A stretch of 64,000 nt of DNA from Lachnospiraceae bacterium (GCA_017474455.1 JAFVHP010000011.1:1-64000); one strand, 5' to 3'; numbered from the stretch's first letter, positions 8,902 to 17,801 are shown. Translations and numbers: made by a program. The notes: generated from the letters alone by a model not told the origin.

Positions 8902-9624
8902 ATGATCATTGCGGAGGTAAAGGATCTCGTAAAAAAATACCCCTCTTTTGAGCTGAAGAGTGTTTCTTTCGCTCTTGAGAGCGGGCGCATCACGGGCTTT
9001 ATCGGCAGAAACGGCGCAGGCAAAACGACGACGATCAAATCAATGCTGAACATGATACATCCGGACAGCGGTATGATCAGGTTCTTTGACAGTCCTCTTA
9101 CGGGGAATGAGGCGAAGATCAAGAAGCGCATAGGGTATTCTGCCGGGACCATCAGCTGGTATCCCAGGAAGAAGATACGGGATATCGTCGATATCGTGAA
9201 AAGATTCTATGACACATGGGACGAGGCGGAGTACAGGAAATATCTGGAACTCTTTTCCATCGATGAGACGAAGACACCGCTTGAGCTGTCCGAGGGGATG
9301 AAGGTAAAAGTGAATCTGATGCTCGCGCTTTCCCACAGATCGGAAGTGCTGATCCTGGATGAACCGACAAGCGGTCTGGATCCGTTCTCCCGAAACGAGC
9401 TGCTGGAGATCTTTACTGATCTTAAAAACGAAGGAGTAGCCGTGTTTTTCTCTACCCATATCATTTCCGATATCGAGAAATGCGCAGATGATATCGTCTA
9501 TATTTCACAGGGAAGGATCGTCGCGGCGATGCAAAAAGCAGACTTTATCCGACAGTTTTCCGTGGCCGGTGAAAGTCTCGAATATACAATGCTCCGGCTG
9601 GAAGGAGGTGCCGTTCATGCGTAA
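8902..9624 (+). CDS. ABC-2 type transporter ATP-binding protein
   Basis: 240 residues. The ATG at 8902 is chosen because GGAGG lies six bases upstream; an ATG at 8890 includes that site. Walker A GRNGAGKTT (about 36-44), a diverged signature ELSEGMK (about 132) in place of LSGG, Walker B VLILDEPTSGLDP (about 150) and H-loop FFSTHI are all present. The short C-terminus and the partner permease point to an exporter. It overlaps the permease gene by eight bases, suggesting translational coupling, and the XRE-AbrB regulator follows. Confidence 0.9.
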   Translation: MIIAEVKDLVKKYPSFELKSVSFALESGRITGFIGRNGAGKTTTIKSMLNMIHPDSGMIRFFDSPLTGNEAKIKKRIGYSAGTISWYPRKKIRDIVDIVKRFYDTWDEAEYRKYLELFSIDETKTPLELSEGMKVKVNLMLALSHRSEVLILDEPTSGLDPFSRNELLEIFTDLKNEGVAVFFSTHIISDIEKCADDIVYISQGRIVAAMQKADFIRQFSVAGESLEYTMLRLEGGAVHA

Positions 9625-10270
9625 CATTCTGCGGAAGGAAATGAAGCTGAGTTCCTCTGTGCTTTCTTACCTGTTTATCCTGTTCGGGCTGATGTTTTTA
9701 CTGCCCGGCTATCCCATCCTGTGCGGAGCGTTTTTCGTGTCTCTTGGGCTGTTCCAGAGTTTCCAGACAGCCAGGGAAGCAAATGATATCGTCTTTTCAG
9801 CGCTGCTGCCTGTAGCCAAAAAAGATGTGGTGATCGGAAAATACCTGTTCGTCTGTCTGATCGAAGGCTGCGCCTTTTTACTGATGGCATTTGCGGCTGT
9901 CCTTCGGATGACGGTCTTTTCACAGTCTGTCGTATATCGGAGCAATGCACTGATGAACGCGAATTTCTTCGCGTTAGGGATGGCCTGCGTGATCTTTGGA
10001 ATGTTCAACCTGATCTTTGTCGGCGGATTCTTTAAAACCGCATACAGGTTCGGCCGTCCGTTCGTGACCTTTATCATTGCCGCTTTTCTGCTTATATTTG
10101 CAGCGGAAGCGCTTCATCATGTGCCTGGAATGGAAGCGCTCAATGCCTTCGGGTCAGAGCACATCGTCCTGCAGGTGACGCTGCTGGCGGCAGGGATCGT
10201 CCTGTATCTGCTGATAACGGTCATATCATGCAGAAGGGCATGCGGATATTTTGAAAGGATCGATCTTTGA
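9617..10270 (+). CDS. ABC-2 type transporter permease
   Basis: 217 residues with about six hydrophobic segments and no sizeable soluble domain, as expected for an ABC-2 permease of the small exporters found next to regulators in Firmicutes. The start at 9617 follows GAAGGAGG and lies inside the end of the ATPase gene. Substrate unknown; nearby content (a regulator but no peptide or biosynthetic gene) suggests a drug, peptide or cell-envelope stress exporter, as inference only. Confidence 0.82.
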   Translation: MRNILRKEMKLSSSVLSYLFILFGLMFLLPGYPILCGAFFVSLGLFQSFQTAREANDIVFSALLPVAKKDVVIGKYLFVCLIEGCAFLLMAFAAVLRMTVFSQSVVYRSNALMNANFFALGMACVIFGMFNLIFVGGFFKTAYRFGRPFVTFIIAAFLLIFAAEALHHVPGMEALNAFGSEHIVLQVTLLAAGIVLYLLITVISCRRACGYFERIDL

Positions 10271-10282
10271 GGAGAATGCAAG

Positions 10283-10714
10283 ATGCTGAAAGATAATCTG
10301 GTGATGCTTAGAAATATTCATGGTTTTTCGCAGGAGGCGATCGCGGAAAAAATAGGTATTTCACGGCAGGCTTACGCAAAATGGGAGACGGGTGCCACCA
10401 TTCCCGATATTGAAAAATGCAGCCTTCTGGCGGAAGTTTATGGAACGACCATTGACAGCCTGATCAGGACCGGTCCCGTTGAAGGCGTGGGAATGATTCC
10501 TCCTGCGCCAAAGGGAAAGAATATCTGGGGCTCGGTCGCGATCAATGACAGGGGCCAGATCGTCATTCCAAAGGGGGCAAGAGATCTTTTCGGGCTGACG
10601 GGAGGAGAGCGCCTTATCGTTCTCAGCGATGAGACCGGGATCGCTCTGATACCGGACAGGGCATTTATGGAAAGTTTGAAAAGAGTAACGGAGGATATGG
10701 GCAAGTCTCTTTAA
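10283..10714 (+). CDS. XRE helix-turn-helix fused to AbrB/SpoVT domain
   Basis: 143 residues. An XRE/Cro-type helix-turn-helix lies at about 5-60 (SQEAIAEKIGISRQAYAKWE) and an AbrB/SpoVT swapped-hairpin domain at about 85-130 (INDRGQIVIPKGARDLFGL). Two DNA-binding modules in one short chain make a likely dimeric repressor. It lies 12 bases after the ABC permease with GGAGAATG before the ATG, so it is the third gene of the exporter operon and its probable regulator. Confidence 0.88.
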   Translation: MLKDNLVMLRNIHGFSQEAIAEKIGISRQAYAKWETGATIPDIEKCSLLAEVYGTTIDSLIRTGPVEGVGMIPPAPKGKNIWGSVAINDRGQIVIPKGARDLFGLTGGERLIVLSDETGIALIPDRAFMESLKRVTEDMGKSL

Positions 10715-10799
10715 AAACCGCTGTTATGGTATAATGCTGTATATCGGTTATCGATACTCCTGCTCCTGAAAACTGGCCGGCTCGTGTGGTAAGGAACCT

Positions 10800-13352
10800 G
10801 TGGAAACTAACAGCGCTATGAAAAAAAACTGGATCATAATCGTCAATGTGCTGATCATTGTTGCACTTGTGACTTTCGTGGCCCTTTATTCCCACTATAC
10901 GGCCCGGAACATGACCCAAAGACAGATAGAACATTTCGAAAACACCACGGTCACCATGGAGCATGTTACTGAGAATTATCTGACTGACGAGCAGCGCATT
11001 TGCGACGTGTGGGCCCGTCATATCAACAGTCAGGACATGACCATCGAAGAAGCCGTATCCTTCGTCCAGATCTCTCATGTGACATCGGTTGCCTCTGCCC
11101 ATATCGTGTACAGGGATACGCTGTCCGGTCTGTCTACAAGAGCAAGGAACGATGGCTCCGATGATTATTCCGTCTCTTATGCCCGGATGAATCTTCTGAA
11201 TGATGTGAGCTGGATCCATGACATAGGGGAATCCGTCAATATTTCCCGTGCCTATACGAACCCTGTCAACGGTGAACAGTCTATTGCTTTCTGCAATTTA
11301 ATTACGCTTCATGACGCGCAGACAGGCGATCCCAGGGATGCCATATTGCTGCGTGTTCTGCCGCTGTCAGAACTGGAGCAGAAATGGGTCTTCCCGCAGG
11401 AAGAGTTTGAAAACGCCGAGCTTGCCCTGATCGATGCGGCCGGCGATTATATCATCAAGGGCCATTCCTTCAAAAACTCCAGTTTCTTTGAATTTTACAG
11501 GTCTTACAATGCCGCGGATCCTGCCTCTACGCAGGAACTCTTTAAGAAGGTCACTTCATCGACCGGATCCTTTAACATGCTCAACTCCCGCAGGGAGGAA
11601 TGCATTCTGGCATATACTCCGGTGGCCGCCTCGGGAGGATGGACGTTTATTGGCATCATGCCGGTGAAGGATCTGGGTGTAAATACCGAAAACTGGCTGC
11701 TGATCGGTGCTGTTTCCGCAGGCCTACTGATCCTGTTCATCCTGGATATGGCAGTTATGCTGAATTTCAATAAGAAACTCCAGGCGGCGGCAAAAGAAGC
11801 GGCTGCGGCAAGCAGGGCGAAGACCGATTTCCTCTCCACGATGTCTCATGATATCCGTACACCGATGAACGCGATCATCGGTCTCACGACGATCGCTGAG
11901 AAGAATCTTGGCGATCCGGAAGCGGTAGGGGAAAACCTTCGGAAGATCTCGATGGCCAGCAATCATCTGCTCACCCTGATCAATGACATCCTGGATATCT
12001 CCAAGGTCGAGAGCGGAAAACTGAACCTGAGCCCGCTGACCTTCTCTATCGTTGAGACAGTGGAAAACCTTGTGAACTTGTCACAGCCGATGATCAAGGA
12101 AAAGAATATCGAGTTCAATTTCCGCACCGGCCGGATGGAAAAAGAGTATTTCTATGCCGACCAGCTGCGGCTGAACCAGATCTATATCAATATCCTTTCC
12201 AACGCCATCAAATACACGGAGCCCGGCGGACGTGTCAGTGTGGACATGCGCGAAGAGGAAAGCCCGAAACCCGGGTGTATGCGCCTGACCTACAGGGTCT
12301 CCGACACCGGCATCGGCATGAGCCCTGAGTTTATGGCAAACATGTATCAGCCGTTTTTACGCCAGACAGACAGCAGGGTGAACACCATTCAGGGGACCGG
12401 ACTCGGACTTGCCATCACAAAGCAGATGGTCGATCTGATGGAAGGTACCATCGAATGCCAGAGCGAACAGGGTAAGGGAACGACGTTTACCGTAATACTG
12501 GATCTTCCCATCGCGGACCGGCAGAGGGACGATATGGTGCTTGATCCGATGGACGTCCTGATCGTTGATGATGATGAGATCCTTCTGGATACGGCAGTTG
12601 ACACATTGGAGTCTCTCGGTGTAACAGCTGAACGTGCCAGGAGCGGAATGGAAGCGATCGGCATGATCACACACAGACATCAGACAGGACGGGACTACGA
12701 CGTCGTGATCCTCGACTGGAAGATGCCGGATGTCGACGGTATCGAAACGATCCACCGGATCCGTACGGAAGCGGATGCGAAAACTCCCATTCTGCTGGTC
12801 TCCGCATATGACTGGTCGGATATTGAGGATATGGCGAAGGAAGCCGGCGCAAACGGTTTTGTCAGCAAACCGCTTTTCCGCTCAAAACTGTACGATAAGA
12901 TCAACGCACTGCTCGGCACCGAGGCGAAGTCCGTTGAGCCGGAGGATGACTATACTGACCTTCAGGGAATGAATATTCTCATTGCCGAGGACAACGATGT
13001 CAACTGGGAGATCATTTCCGCCATGCTCGCTATGTTTGGGATCACGACGGAGCGCGCCGAAAACGGACGTATCTGCGTGGATATGATGAGCGAGGCAAAA
13101 GAAGGCAGCTATGACCTTATCTTTATGGATATACAGATGCCGGAGATGAACGGGCTTGATGCCACGCGGAATATCCGTGCGATGAATGATCCGTGGGCGT
13201 CTTCCATCCCGATCGTCGCCATGACGGCGGACGCGTTTTCGGAAAATGTCGCAGAGTGCCTGAACGCCGGCATGAACGGACATATCGCAAAACCGATAGA
13301 TATTAAACTTGTCATTAAAGAGATTCGCAGGATCAAGGAGGAGAGATCATGA
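10800..13352 (+). CDS. Membrane hybrid histidine kinase with two receivers
   Basis: 850 residues from GTG at 10800 (AAGGAACC upstream). Transmembrane helix 1 at about 10-30, an extracytoplasmic sensor of about 265 residues (likely Cache-like), helix 2 at about 297-320, HisKA (His in STMSHDIRTPMNAI, about 350), HATPase (about 455-575), receiver 1 (about 584-705, Asp in VVILDWKMP) and receiver 2 (about 722-845, Asp in LIFMDIQMP). Both receivers keep their acceptor Asp and the Lys of SKP/AKP. There is no Hpt domain or DNA-binding output. The gene overlaps by four bases (ATGA) with a solute-binding lipoprotein gene. Confidence 0.92.
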   Translation: METNSAMKKNWIIIVNVLIIVALVTFVALYSHYTARNMTQRQIEHFENTTVTMEHVTENYLTDEQRICDVWARHINSQDMTIEEAVSFVQISHVTSVASAHIVYRDTLSGLSTRARNDGSDDYSVSYARMNLLNDVSWIHDIGESVNISRAYTNPVNGEQSIAFCNLITLHDAQTGDPRDAILLRVLPLSELEQKWVFPQEEFENAELALIDAAGDYIIKGHSFKNSSFFEFYRSYNAADPASTQELFKKVTSSTGSFNMLNSRREECILAYTPVAASGGWTFIGIMPVKDLGVNTENWLLIGAVSAGLLILFILDMAVMLNFNKKLQAAAKEAAAASRAKTDFLSTMSHDIRTPMNAIIGLTTIAEKNLGDPEAVGENLRKISMASNHLLTLINDILDISKVESGKLNLSPLTFSIVETVENLVNLSQPMIKEKNIEFNFRTGRMEKEYFYADQLRLNQIYINILSNAIKYTEPGGRVSVDMREEESPKPGCMRLTYRVSDTGIGMSPEFMANMYQPFLRQTDSRVNTIQGTGLGLAITKQMVDLMEGTIECQSEQGKGTTFTVILDLPIADRQRDDMVLDPMDVLIVDDDEILLDTAVDTLESLGVTAERARSGMEAIGMITHRHQTGRDYDVVILDWKMPDVDGIETIHRIRTEADAKTPILLVSAYDWSDIEDMAKEAGANGFVSKPLFRSKLYDKINALLGTEAKSVEPEDDYTDLQGMNILIAEDNDVNWEIISAMLAMFGITTERAENGRICVDMMSEAKEGSYDLIFMDIQMPEMNGLDATRNIRAMNDPWASSIPIVAMTADAFSENVAECLNAGMNGHIAKPIDIKLVIKEIRRIKEERS

Positions 13353-14653
13353 AAAAGCTGCTCTGCACCATTTGGGTCATCTGCATGCTTGTATCGCTTA
13401 CGGCCTGTGCCGCTGTCACCACACCCGCACCACAGGAAGAACCACCCGCCGCTGGATTTAATCCTGCCCTCGACACGCAGACGAGCTGCAGGATCACTGT
13501 AGCCGGAAGCTACGATAACTTCGAGGCGTTGGAAGCAGAATTTGATCGGTTCAACGGGATATATCCGAACGTCCAGCTAAGCTATGTTAAGCTGGACGAC
13601 TACAGCAACATGCTGGGCACGGTGCTGGAAAGCAACGACAGGCCCAACATTTTCTTCTCTTATACCTGGATGATCGGGAACGAACAGTACGATCCGGTAA
13701 TTGCCCATATGGAGGATCTTTCGGACCCTGCCCTGGGGATGGATCTGAGCTGCATCCGCTCCGGCCTGATCAATCATGACGCGGAAGGCCGTGTAATGCT
13801 GGTACCTGTTTTTTCCAGGACCTACGGCATGCTGGTGAACAATGATCTGTTCGAAAAGGAAGGCCTTGGCATCCCGGCCACGTGGACAGAACTGATGGCC
13901 GTCTGCGAAGAGTTCCGCAGTAAAGGATACGCCAGCCCCATGATGGGCTTTTGCCTCAACTCGTCCAGCTGTTTCATGAATACGGTCGCTTATCCGCTGT
14001 TTACAGCCACTCTTGCTGAAAATCTCGAAGCACTTGCGCTGGCCAATGAACTGGATCCCGCTGCCGGAGAGTATATGCGTCCGGCTTTGGAAACAGTGGA
14101 GCAGCTGATCCGGAACGAATGTATCGATCTGAGTGAGTGCGACAGGATCGAAGACAACTATACCCAGGTGATTCTGCGCTTCTTTGAAGGCGACGTGCCG
14201 ATGATGATCTGCACAGCGGATACCGTATCCGGGACCAGGAAACGGGAAAGCCAGTCCGAGGCGTTTACCAATGCGCCTTTCAATTATACATTTGCACCGA
14301 TCCCCCTGACAGAGGAAGGAGGATATTTCATTGACAGCCCCTCCATAGAGTTTTCCGTAAACAAAGACTGCGATGATCTGGATATGACAAACGAATTCAT
14401 GCGGTTCCTGGTCACAAATGAAGAACTGAACGAAATGGCTTCGGTGAAACGTCTGGTGACGCCCACAACGGATCTGTCCCTTGATTCGGTCTACGCGCCT
14501 TTCAGCCAGGTGTCCTCGGACCGCATCATATCCCCGGAAGTATTGGGCATTACGGATCCGCTTACGGTCCAGATCCGCCTGGCGGCATACCAGGTAGGAA
14601 AAGGCGATATCACCATAGATGAGGCTGTTACAATGTACGGAAGTTTCGAGTAA
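13349..14653 (+). CDS. Extracellular solute-binding lipoprotein, kinase-coupled
   Basis: 434 residues with a lipoprotein signal (MKKLLC, hydrophobic core, LTAC with Cys near residue 20). The mature part reads as a family 1-type sugar-binding protein: ITVAGSYDNFEALEAEFDRFNGIYPN near the start is the usual first strand and helix, and WTELMAVCEEFRSKGY near residue 185 the usual hinge region. No permease or ATPase gene is next to it. Its ATG overlaps the stop of the hybrid kinase, so it is made together with the kinase and may present ligand to the kinase's outer domain. A strong terminator follows. Confidence 0.85.
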   Translation: MKKLLCTIWVICMLVSLTACAAVTTPAPQEEPPAAGFNPALDTQTSCRITVAGSYDNFEALEAEFDRFNGIYPNVQLSYVKLDDYSNMLGTVLESNDRPNIFFSYTWMIGNEQYDPVIAHMEDLSDPALGMDLSCIRSGLINHDAEGRVMLVPVFSRTYGMLVNNDLFEKEGLGIPATWTELMAVCEEFRSKGYASPMMGFCLNSSSCFMNTVAYPLFTATLAENLEALALANELDPAAGEYMRPALETVEQLIRNECIDLSECDRIEDNYTQVILRFFEGDVPMMICTADTVSGTRKRESQSEAFTNAPFNYTFAPIPLTEEGGYFIDSPSIEFSVNKDCDDLDMTNEFMRFLVTNEELNEMASVKRLVTPTTDLSLDSVYAPFSQVSSDRIISPEVLGITDPLTVQIRLAAYQVGKGDITIDEAVTMYGSFE

Positions 14654-14673
14654 GAAGACCGCGGTATAAATAT

Positions 14674-14723
14674 GAGCCTTGTATCAGGCAGCTTTACGGC
14701 TGGCCGTATACAGGGCTCTTTTT
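14674..14723 (+). terminator. Intrinsic terminator
   Basis: GAGCCTTGTAT (from 14674) pairs with ATACAGGGCTC (ending 14718), then TTTTT. It closes the kinase/binding-protein operon. Confidence 0.85.
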
Positions 14724-14765
14724 AGTTTGCCGGCAGAGATGCCGGAAAGCCAGGAGGGCGAAAGA

Positions 14766-14899
14766 ATGAACAGACCGGTCTTCGTCCTTTTGGATAACAG
14801 TCATCTCAATGAGCACGGCGTCAGATACTTCTGCGCCTGATCGAGGCGTGTACTCTGCAGGATTCCTATGTGCGGCTGCGCTACGAGGTGATCAGCTGA
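14766..14899 (+). pseudogene. Possible frameshifted micro-gene
   Basis: The stretch 14654-15038 has no intact gene apart from the terminator. AGGAGGGCG lies six bases before an ATG at 14766 that opens MNRPVFVLLDNSHLNEHGVRY and stops at 14838. In another frame, LLRLIEACTLQDSYVRLRY follows from 14828 to a TGA at 14897. Joined by one frameshift the two give about 44 codons that look coding. I do not recognise the product. A TATAAT at 14960-14965 may serve the next gene. Confidence 0.3.
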
Positions 14900-15038
14900 C
14901 AACGGCCGGGATGCCGGTAAAAGCGGCCGCATCAGTGCGGATTTATAAGCCGCCGGGAGTATAATAAATATATAGAGCACTAAAATACACGGGGATATCA
15001 AAATTGAACTTGATCTGAATAAGGGAAGGGGAACGGAT

Positions 15039-16070
15039 ATGTTTATTGAGAAGATCGTACTTTCAAAAGAACGCAATGTGACGCTGACAGCGATGATCCA
15101 GGACGTGGGAGGGGAGTACCGGACTGTGACAGAGAGGCCCGGCATCATCGTTATCCCAGGCGGCGGCTACAGTTTCTGTTCGGACAGGGAAGCGGAGCCT
15201 GTAGCGATGGCTTTTCTGAACGCCGGATTCGATGCCTTTATCCTGCGCTATTCCGTGGGAAAAGACGCGGTATGGCCAAGGCCGCTGGAGGACTATGACG
15301 AAGCAATGGCCCTGATCAGGGAGCGTGCAGAAGAGTGGCATGTGATGGCGGATAAGATCGCGGTCGTGGGCTTTTCGGCGGGCGGCCATCTGGCAGGTGC
15401 TGCAGCGACCATGGCAAAGAACCGTCCGGCGGCGGCCATTCTCGGGTATGCAGTACTGAATGAAGATGTCAGGGGCTGCAGCGATACGGCGCCGGATGTT
15501 ACTAAATATGTGGATTATGATACTTGTCCCTGCTTCCTTTTCGCGACCAGGACAGATTCGGTGGTCCCCATCATGAATACGGTCGATATGATGGCGGCGC
15601 TCGCAAAGAACGACGTTTCTTTCGAGAGCCACGTTTATTCCTTCGGGCCGCACGGCTTTTCGACAGCCGAACATGTGGTGCAGGCAGCAGGCACCGCCAT
15701 TACGGAACGGGCTGCGGACTGGGTACAGGATTCCATCGGATGGCTGAAGGAGATACTCGGCGATTTCGGTACGAAGGGCTTTACAAAGCCTGTGTGCAAA
15801 CCGCATGTTTCCGATGACAAAGGCGCATGGCTGTCCATAGACTGCTCTATCGGACGGTTGTTCGGCAATCCGGTGGCGCTGGAGGTGCTGGAACCGGTGA
15901 TCGCGGAAATGAAGGAGAAGATCCAGCCTTTCTCACCGGAGATGACTTTCGATGACATGATGCAGGTGTTGGGCACCATGAAGCTCAGCGACCTTTTGAA
16001 GGAACGCGGTATTGCCGTCGAAAAGCTGGACGCCTATGATGAACAGTTAGGAAAGCTCCCGAATATTTAA
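15039..16070 (+). CDS. Alpha/beta-hydrolase esterase with C-terminal extension
   Basis: 343 residues, cytoplasmic. The hydrolase core shows the oxyanion segment VIPGGGY (about 38-44), nucleophile elbow GFSAGGHLAG (about 112-121), an Asp candidate in TRTDSVVPI (about 170) and a His in FGPHGFS (about 204). This is the BD-FAE/acetyl-xylan-esterase-like pattern. About 95 residues beyond the hydrolase core (from about 250) include a helical segment (MTFDDMMQVLG) that I do not recognise. GGGGAACGG precedes the ATG. The next gene, 57 bases on, is a sugar-type dehydrogenase, which suggests carbohydrate ester metabolism. Confidence 0.82.
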   Translation: MFIEKIVLSKERNVTLTAMIQDVGGEYRTVTERPGIIVIPGGGYSFCSDREAEPVAMAFLNAGFDAFILRYSVGKDAVWPRPLEDYDEAMALIRERAEEWHVMADKIAVVGFSAGGHLAGAAATMAKNRPAAAILGYAVLNEDVRGCSDTAPDVTKYVDYDTCPCFLFATRTDSVVPIMNTVDMMAALAKNDVSFESHVYSFGPHGFSTAEHVVQAAGTAITERAADWVQDSIGWLKEILGDFGTKGFTKPVCKPHVSDDKGAWLSIDCSIGRLFGNPVALEVLEPVIAEMKEKIQPFSPEMTFDDMMQVLGTMKLSDLLKERGIAVEKLDAYDEQLGKLPNI

Positions 16071-16127
16071 ATCAGTACACTGCTGATACCTGCAATATCG
16101 TAGCTTCGATTAAAGGAGAATAACAGC

Positions 16128-17177
16128 ATGGATAAGACAGCAAGACCCGGATGGGGCATTATGGGTGCCGGCGGGATCGTTCAAAGATGGATCAACGGCG
16201 CGAGGCAGGCAGGGATCGATATCAGGGCCATCGCGTCGCGCACGGCGGAACATGCAAAAAAAACGGCGGTTGAACTCGGGATCCCCGAAGCCGTCAGTTA
16301 TGAGGAACTGGTCAGCCGTGACGATATAGACATCTGTTATATCGCGGTACCGCATCCGTTCCACATGGACCTCGCGGTCATGGCAATGGAGCACGGAAAG
16401 CACGTGCTGGTGGAAAAACCTGCGGCAGTCAATGCCGTCCAGTGGCAGAAGATGGTTGAAACAGCGAAGGAAAATAACGTTTTCCTCATGGAAGCCGTCT
16501 GGACTCGCTTTTTCCCTGCGGTGGCAAAGCTGCGTGAATTGTTCACGGAAGGGAGCCTGGGGCCTGTCAAGACCATCAACTGCACCTTCTCAGGCTTTCT
16601 GCCCGCATCGGCGAAAGACAACAGGAACCTCCGGCCGGACCTGGCCGGAGGCGGGCTTCTGGATATGGGTGTCTACTGCCTGCATCTGTGCGATATGATC
16701 TATGGATGCGCGCCGGAAGAGATCACAGGCTTTGGCTGCATCAACACGGACGAAAACCGGTTCGGCGTCGACGAACAGGCTGTATATATTGCCAGGTATG
16801 ACGGACAGAGGCTGGCCATGCTGGCCAGCGGCGTCCGCACGGCAATGCGGGACACCGCGTTTCTCTACGCCGAAAATACGGCTGTGAGGCTGCCACGTTT
16901 CTGGAAGCCCACGGAACTGTTCATCCAGCGTATAAAAGGATGGGGAGAGATCAGCGAGGAGTGCATCAGCTTTGAAGTTCCGTCCGATACAGCCGTCACA
17001 GAGGCTTTCGGTACCCGGCCGGACGAAGGATTCCAGTATGAGATCCGCCATGTGGAAGAATGTGTCCTGAAAGGACTCCGGGAATCTCCGGAAGTTGGCT
17101 GGGCCGTAACAGACAGAGTACTGAAGCAGTGTGATGAACTGCGAAACCAGTGGGGGCTGAAGTATCCGTTTGAGTGA
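16128..17177 (+). CDS. Gfo/Idh/MocA-family NAD(P) dehydrogenase
   Basis: 349 residues. The N-terminal Rossmann fold shows GIMGAGGIVQRW (about 7-18), and the family hallmark VEKPAA lies near residue 97 with MEAVWTRF near 122, close to the dihydrodiol-dehydrogenase-like subgroup. Such enzymes oxidise sugar, inositol or diol hydroxyls with NAD(P). AAAGGAGAA precedes the ATG. It follows an esterase and precedes an antibiotic-monooxygenase-like gene. It is the only Gfo/Idh/MocA gene in the window, which matters because known C-glycoside degraders use such an enzyme to make the 3-keto glycoside. Confidence 0.88.
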   Translation: MDKTARPGWGIMGAGGIVQRWINGARQAGIDIRAIASRTAEHAKKTAVELGIPEAVSYEELVSRDDIDICYIAVPHPFHMDLAVMAMEHGKHVLVEKPAAVNAVQWQKMVETAKENNVFLMEAVWTRFFPAVAKLRELFTEGSLGPVKTINCTFSGFLPASAKDNRNLRPDLAGGGLLDMGVYCLHLCDMIYGCAPEEITGFGCINTDENRFGVDEQAVYIARYDGQRLAMLASGVRTAMRDTAFLYAENTAVRLPRFWKPTELFIQRIKGWGEISEECISFEVPSDTAVTEAFGTRPDEGFQYEIRHVEECVLKGLRESPEVGWAVTDRVLKQCDELRNQWGLKYPFE

Positions 17178-17222
17178 ATGGGCGGATACGGATCTCCATT
17201 ATTGCGGGAAGGGATAAGAAAA

Positions 17223-17549
17223 ATGGCGATAACAGTCAATATCCGTTATTCAGGCAAAGACGGCAATGCCAGGAGATTTGCTGAAGAGATGGTCTCGAGC
17301 GGCACCGCCGCCGCCATCAGGGCGGAGGCCGGAAATATCCGCTATGAGTATTATCAGCCCTTTGACGATCCGGAGACAGTGCTGCTTATCGACAGCTGGG
17401 AGGACCAGGCGGCGATAGATGCCCACCATGCTTCTCCGATGATGTCTGCGATCGCTGCTCTCAGGGAGAAGTATGATCTTCACATGACAGTGGAACGGTT
17501 TATTGATCTTAAAGAGAATGAAGCGGACATGAAGTTCATCAGAAAATAA
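17223..17549 (+). CDS. Antibiotic biosynthesis monooxygenase-like (ABM) protein
   Basis: 108 residues from ATG at 17223; an ATG at 17178 is in frame but has no ribosome site, while AGGGAT lies before 17223. A ferredoxin-like ABM dimeric barrel is indicated by VNIRYSGKDGNARRF at the start, the central LLIDSWEDQAAIDAHHAS (about 57-74) and LHMTVERF near the end. ABM-fold proteins include cofactor-free monooxygenases and enzymes of unknown role. It is 45 bases downstream of the dehydrogenase and probably in its operon. Confidence 0.8.
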   Translation: MAITVNIRYSGKDGNARRFAEEMVSSGTAAAIRAEAGNIRYEYYQPFDDPETVLLIDSWEDQAAIDAHHASPMMSAIAALREKYDLHMTVERFIDLKENEADMKFIRK

Positions 17550-17561
17550 CACCGGATCAGG

Positions 17562-17589
17562 CCGAAAAGCGTGATGTTTTCGGGATTTT
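17562..17589 (+). terminator. Weak intrinsic terminator
   Basis: CCGAAAA (17562-17568) pairs with TTTTCGG (17577-17583), then GATTTT. It follows the ABM gene. Confidence 0.45.
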
Positions 17590-17624
17590 ATCATTAACAG
17601 GACAGATCAGCCGGCTGAGGGCAG

Positions 17625-17638
17625 CGAAAGCGTTTTCG
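17625..17638. promoter_or_regulatory. cre-like/LacI-type operator
   Basis: CGAAAGCGTTTTCG is a near-perfect dyad around a central CG and resembles the cre consensus of CcpA and related LacI-family operators. It lies about 165 bases before the LacI-type gene. Confidence 0.5.
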
Positions 17639-17747
17639 TAATTATTGCTAAATCAGCCGGCAGATTTCTGTATAAAGTCATAAAATTCGCAAAAAACAAT
17701 AACTTAATACTTGCCATCAGCACCGCCAGGATATATCTTTTAATTAG

Positions 17748-17761
17748 CTTAAACGATTAAG
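17748..17761. promoter_or_regulatory. Candidate LacI-family operator (autoregulatory)
   Basis: CTTAAACGATTAAG: outer arms CTTAA/TTAAG are perfect complements around a central CG, as in LacI-family operators. It lies 40 bases before the start of the LacI-type regulator, a place fit for autoregulation. Confidence 0.5.
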
Positions 17762-17801
17762 TTGGTTTTTAAGGATAATGGCAATCGGAGGTGCATTGAC
17801 T

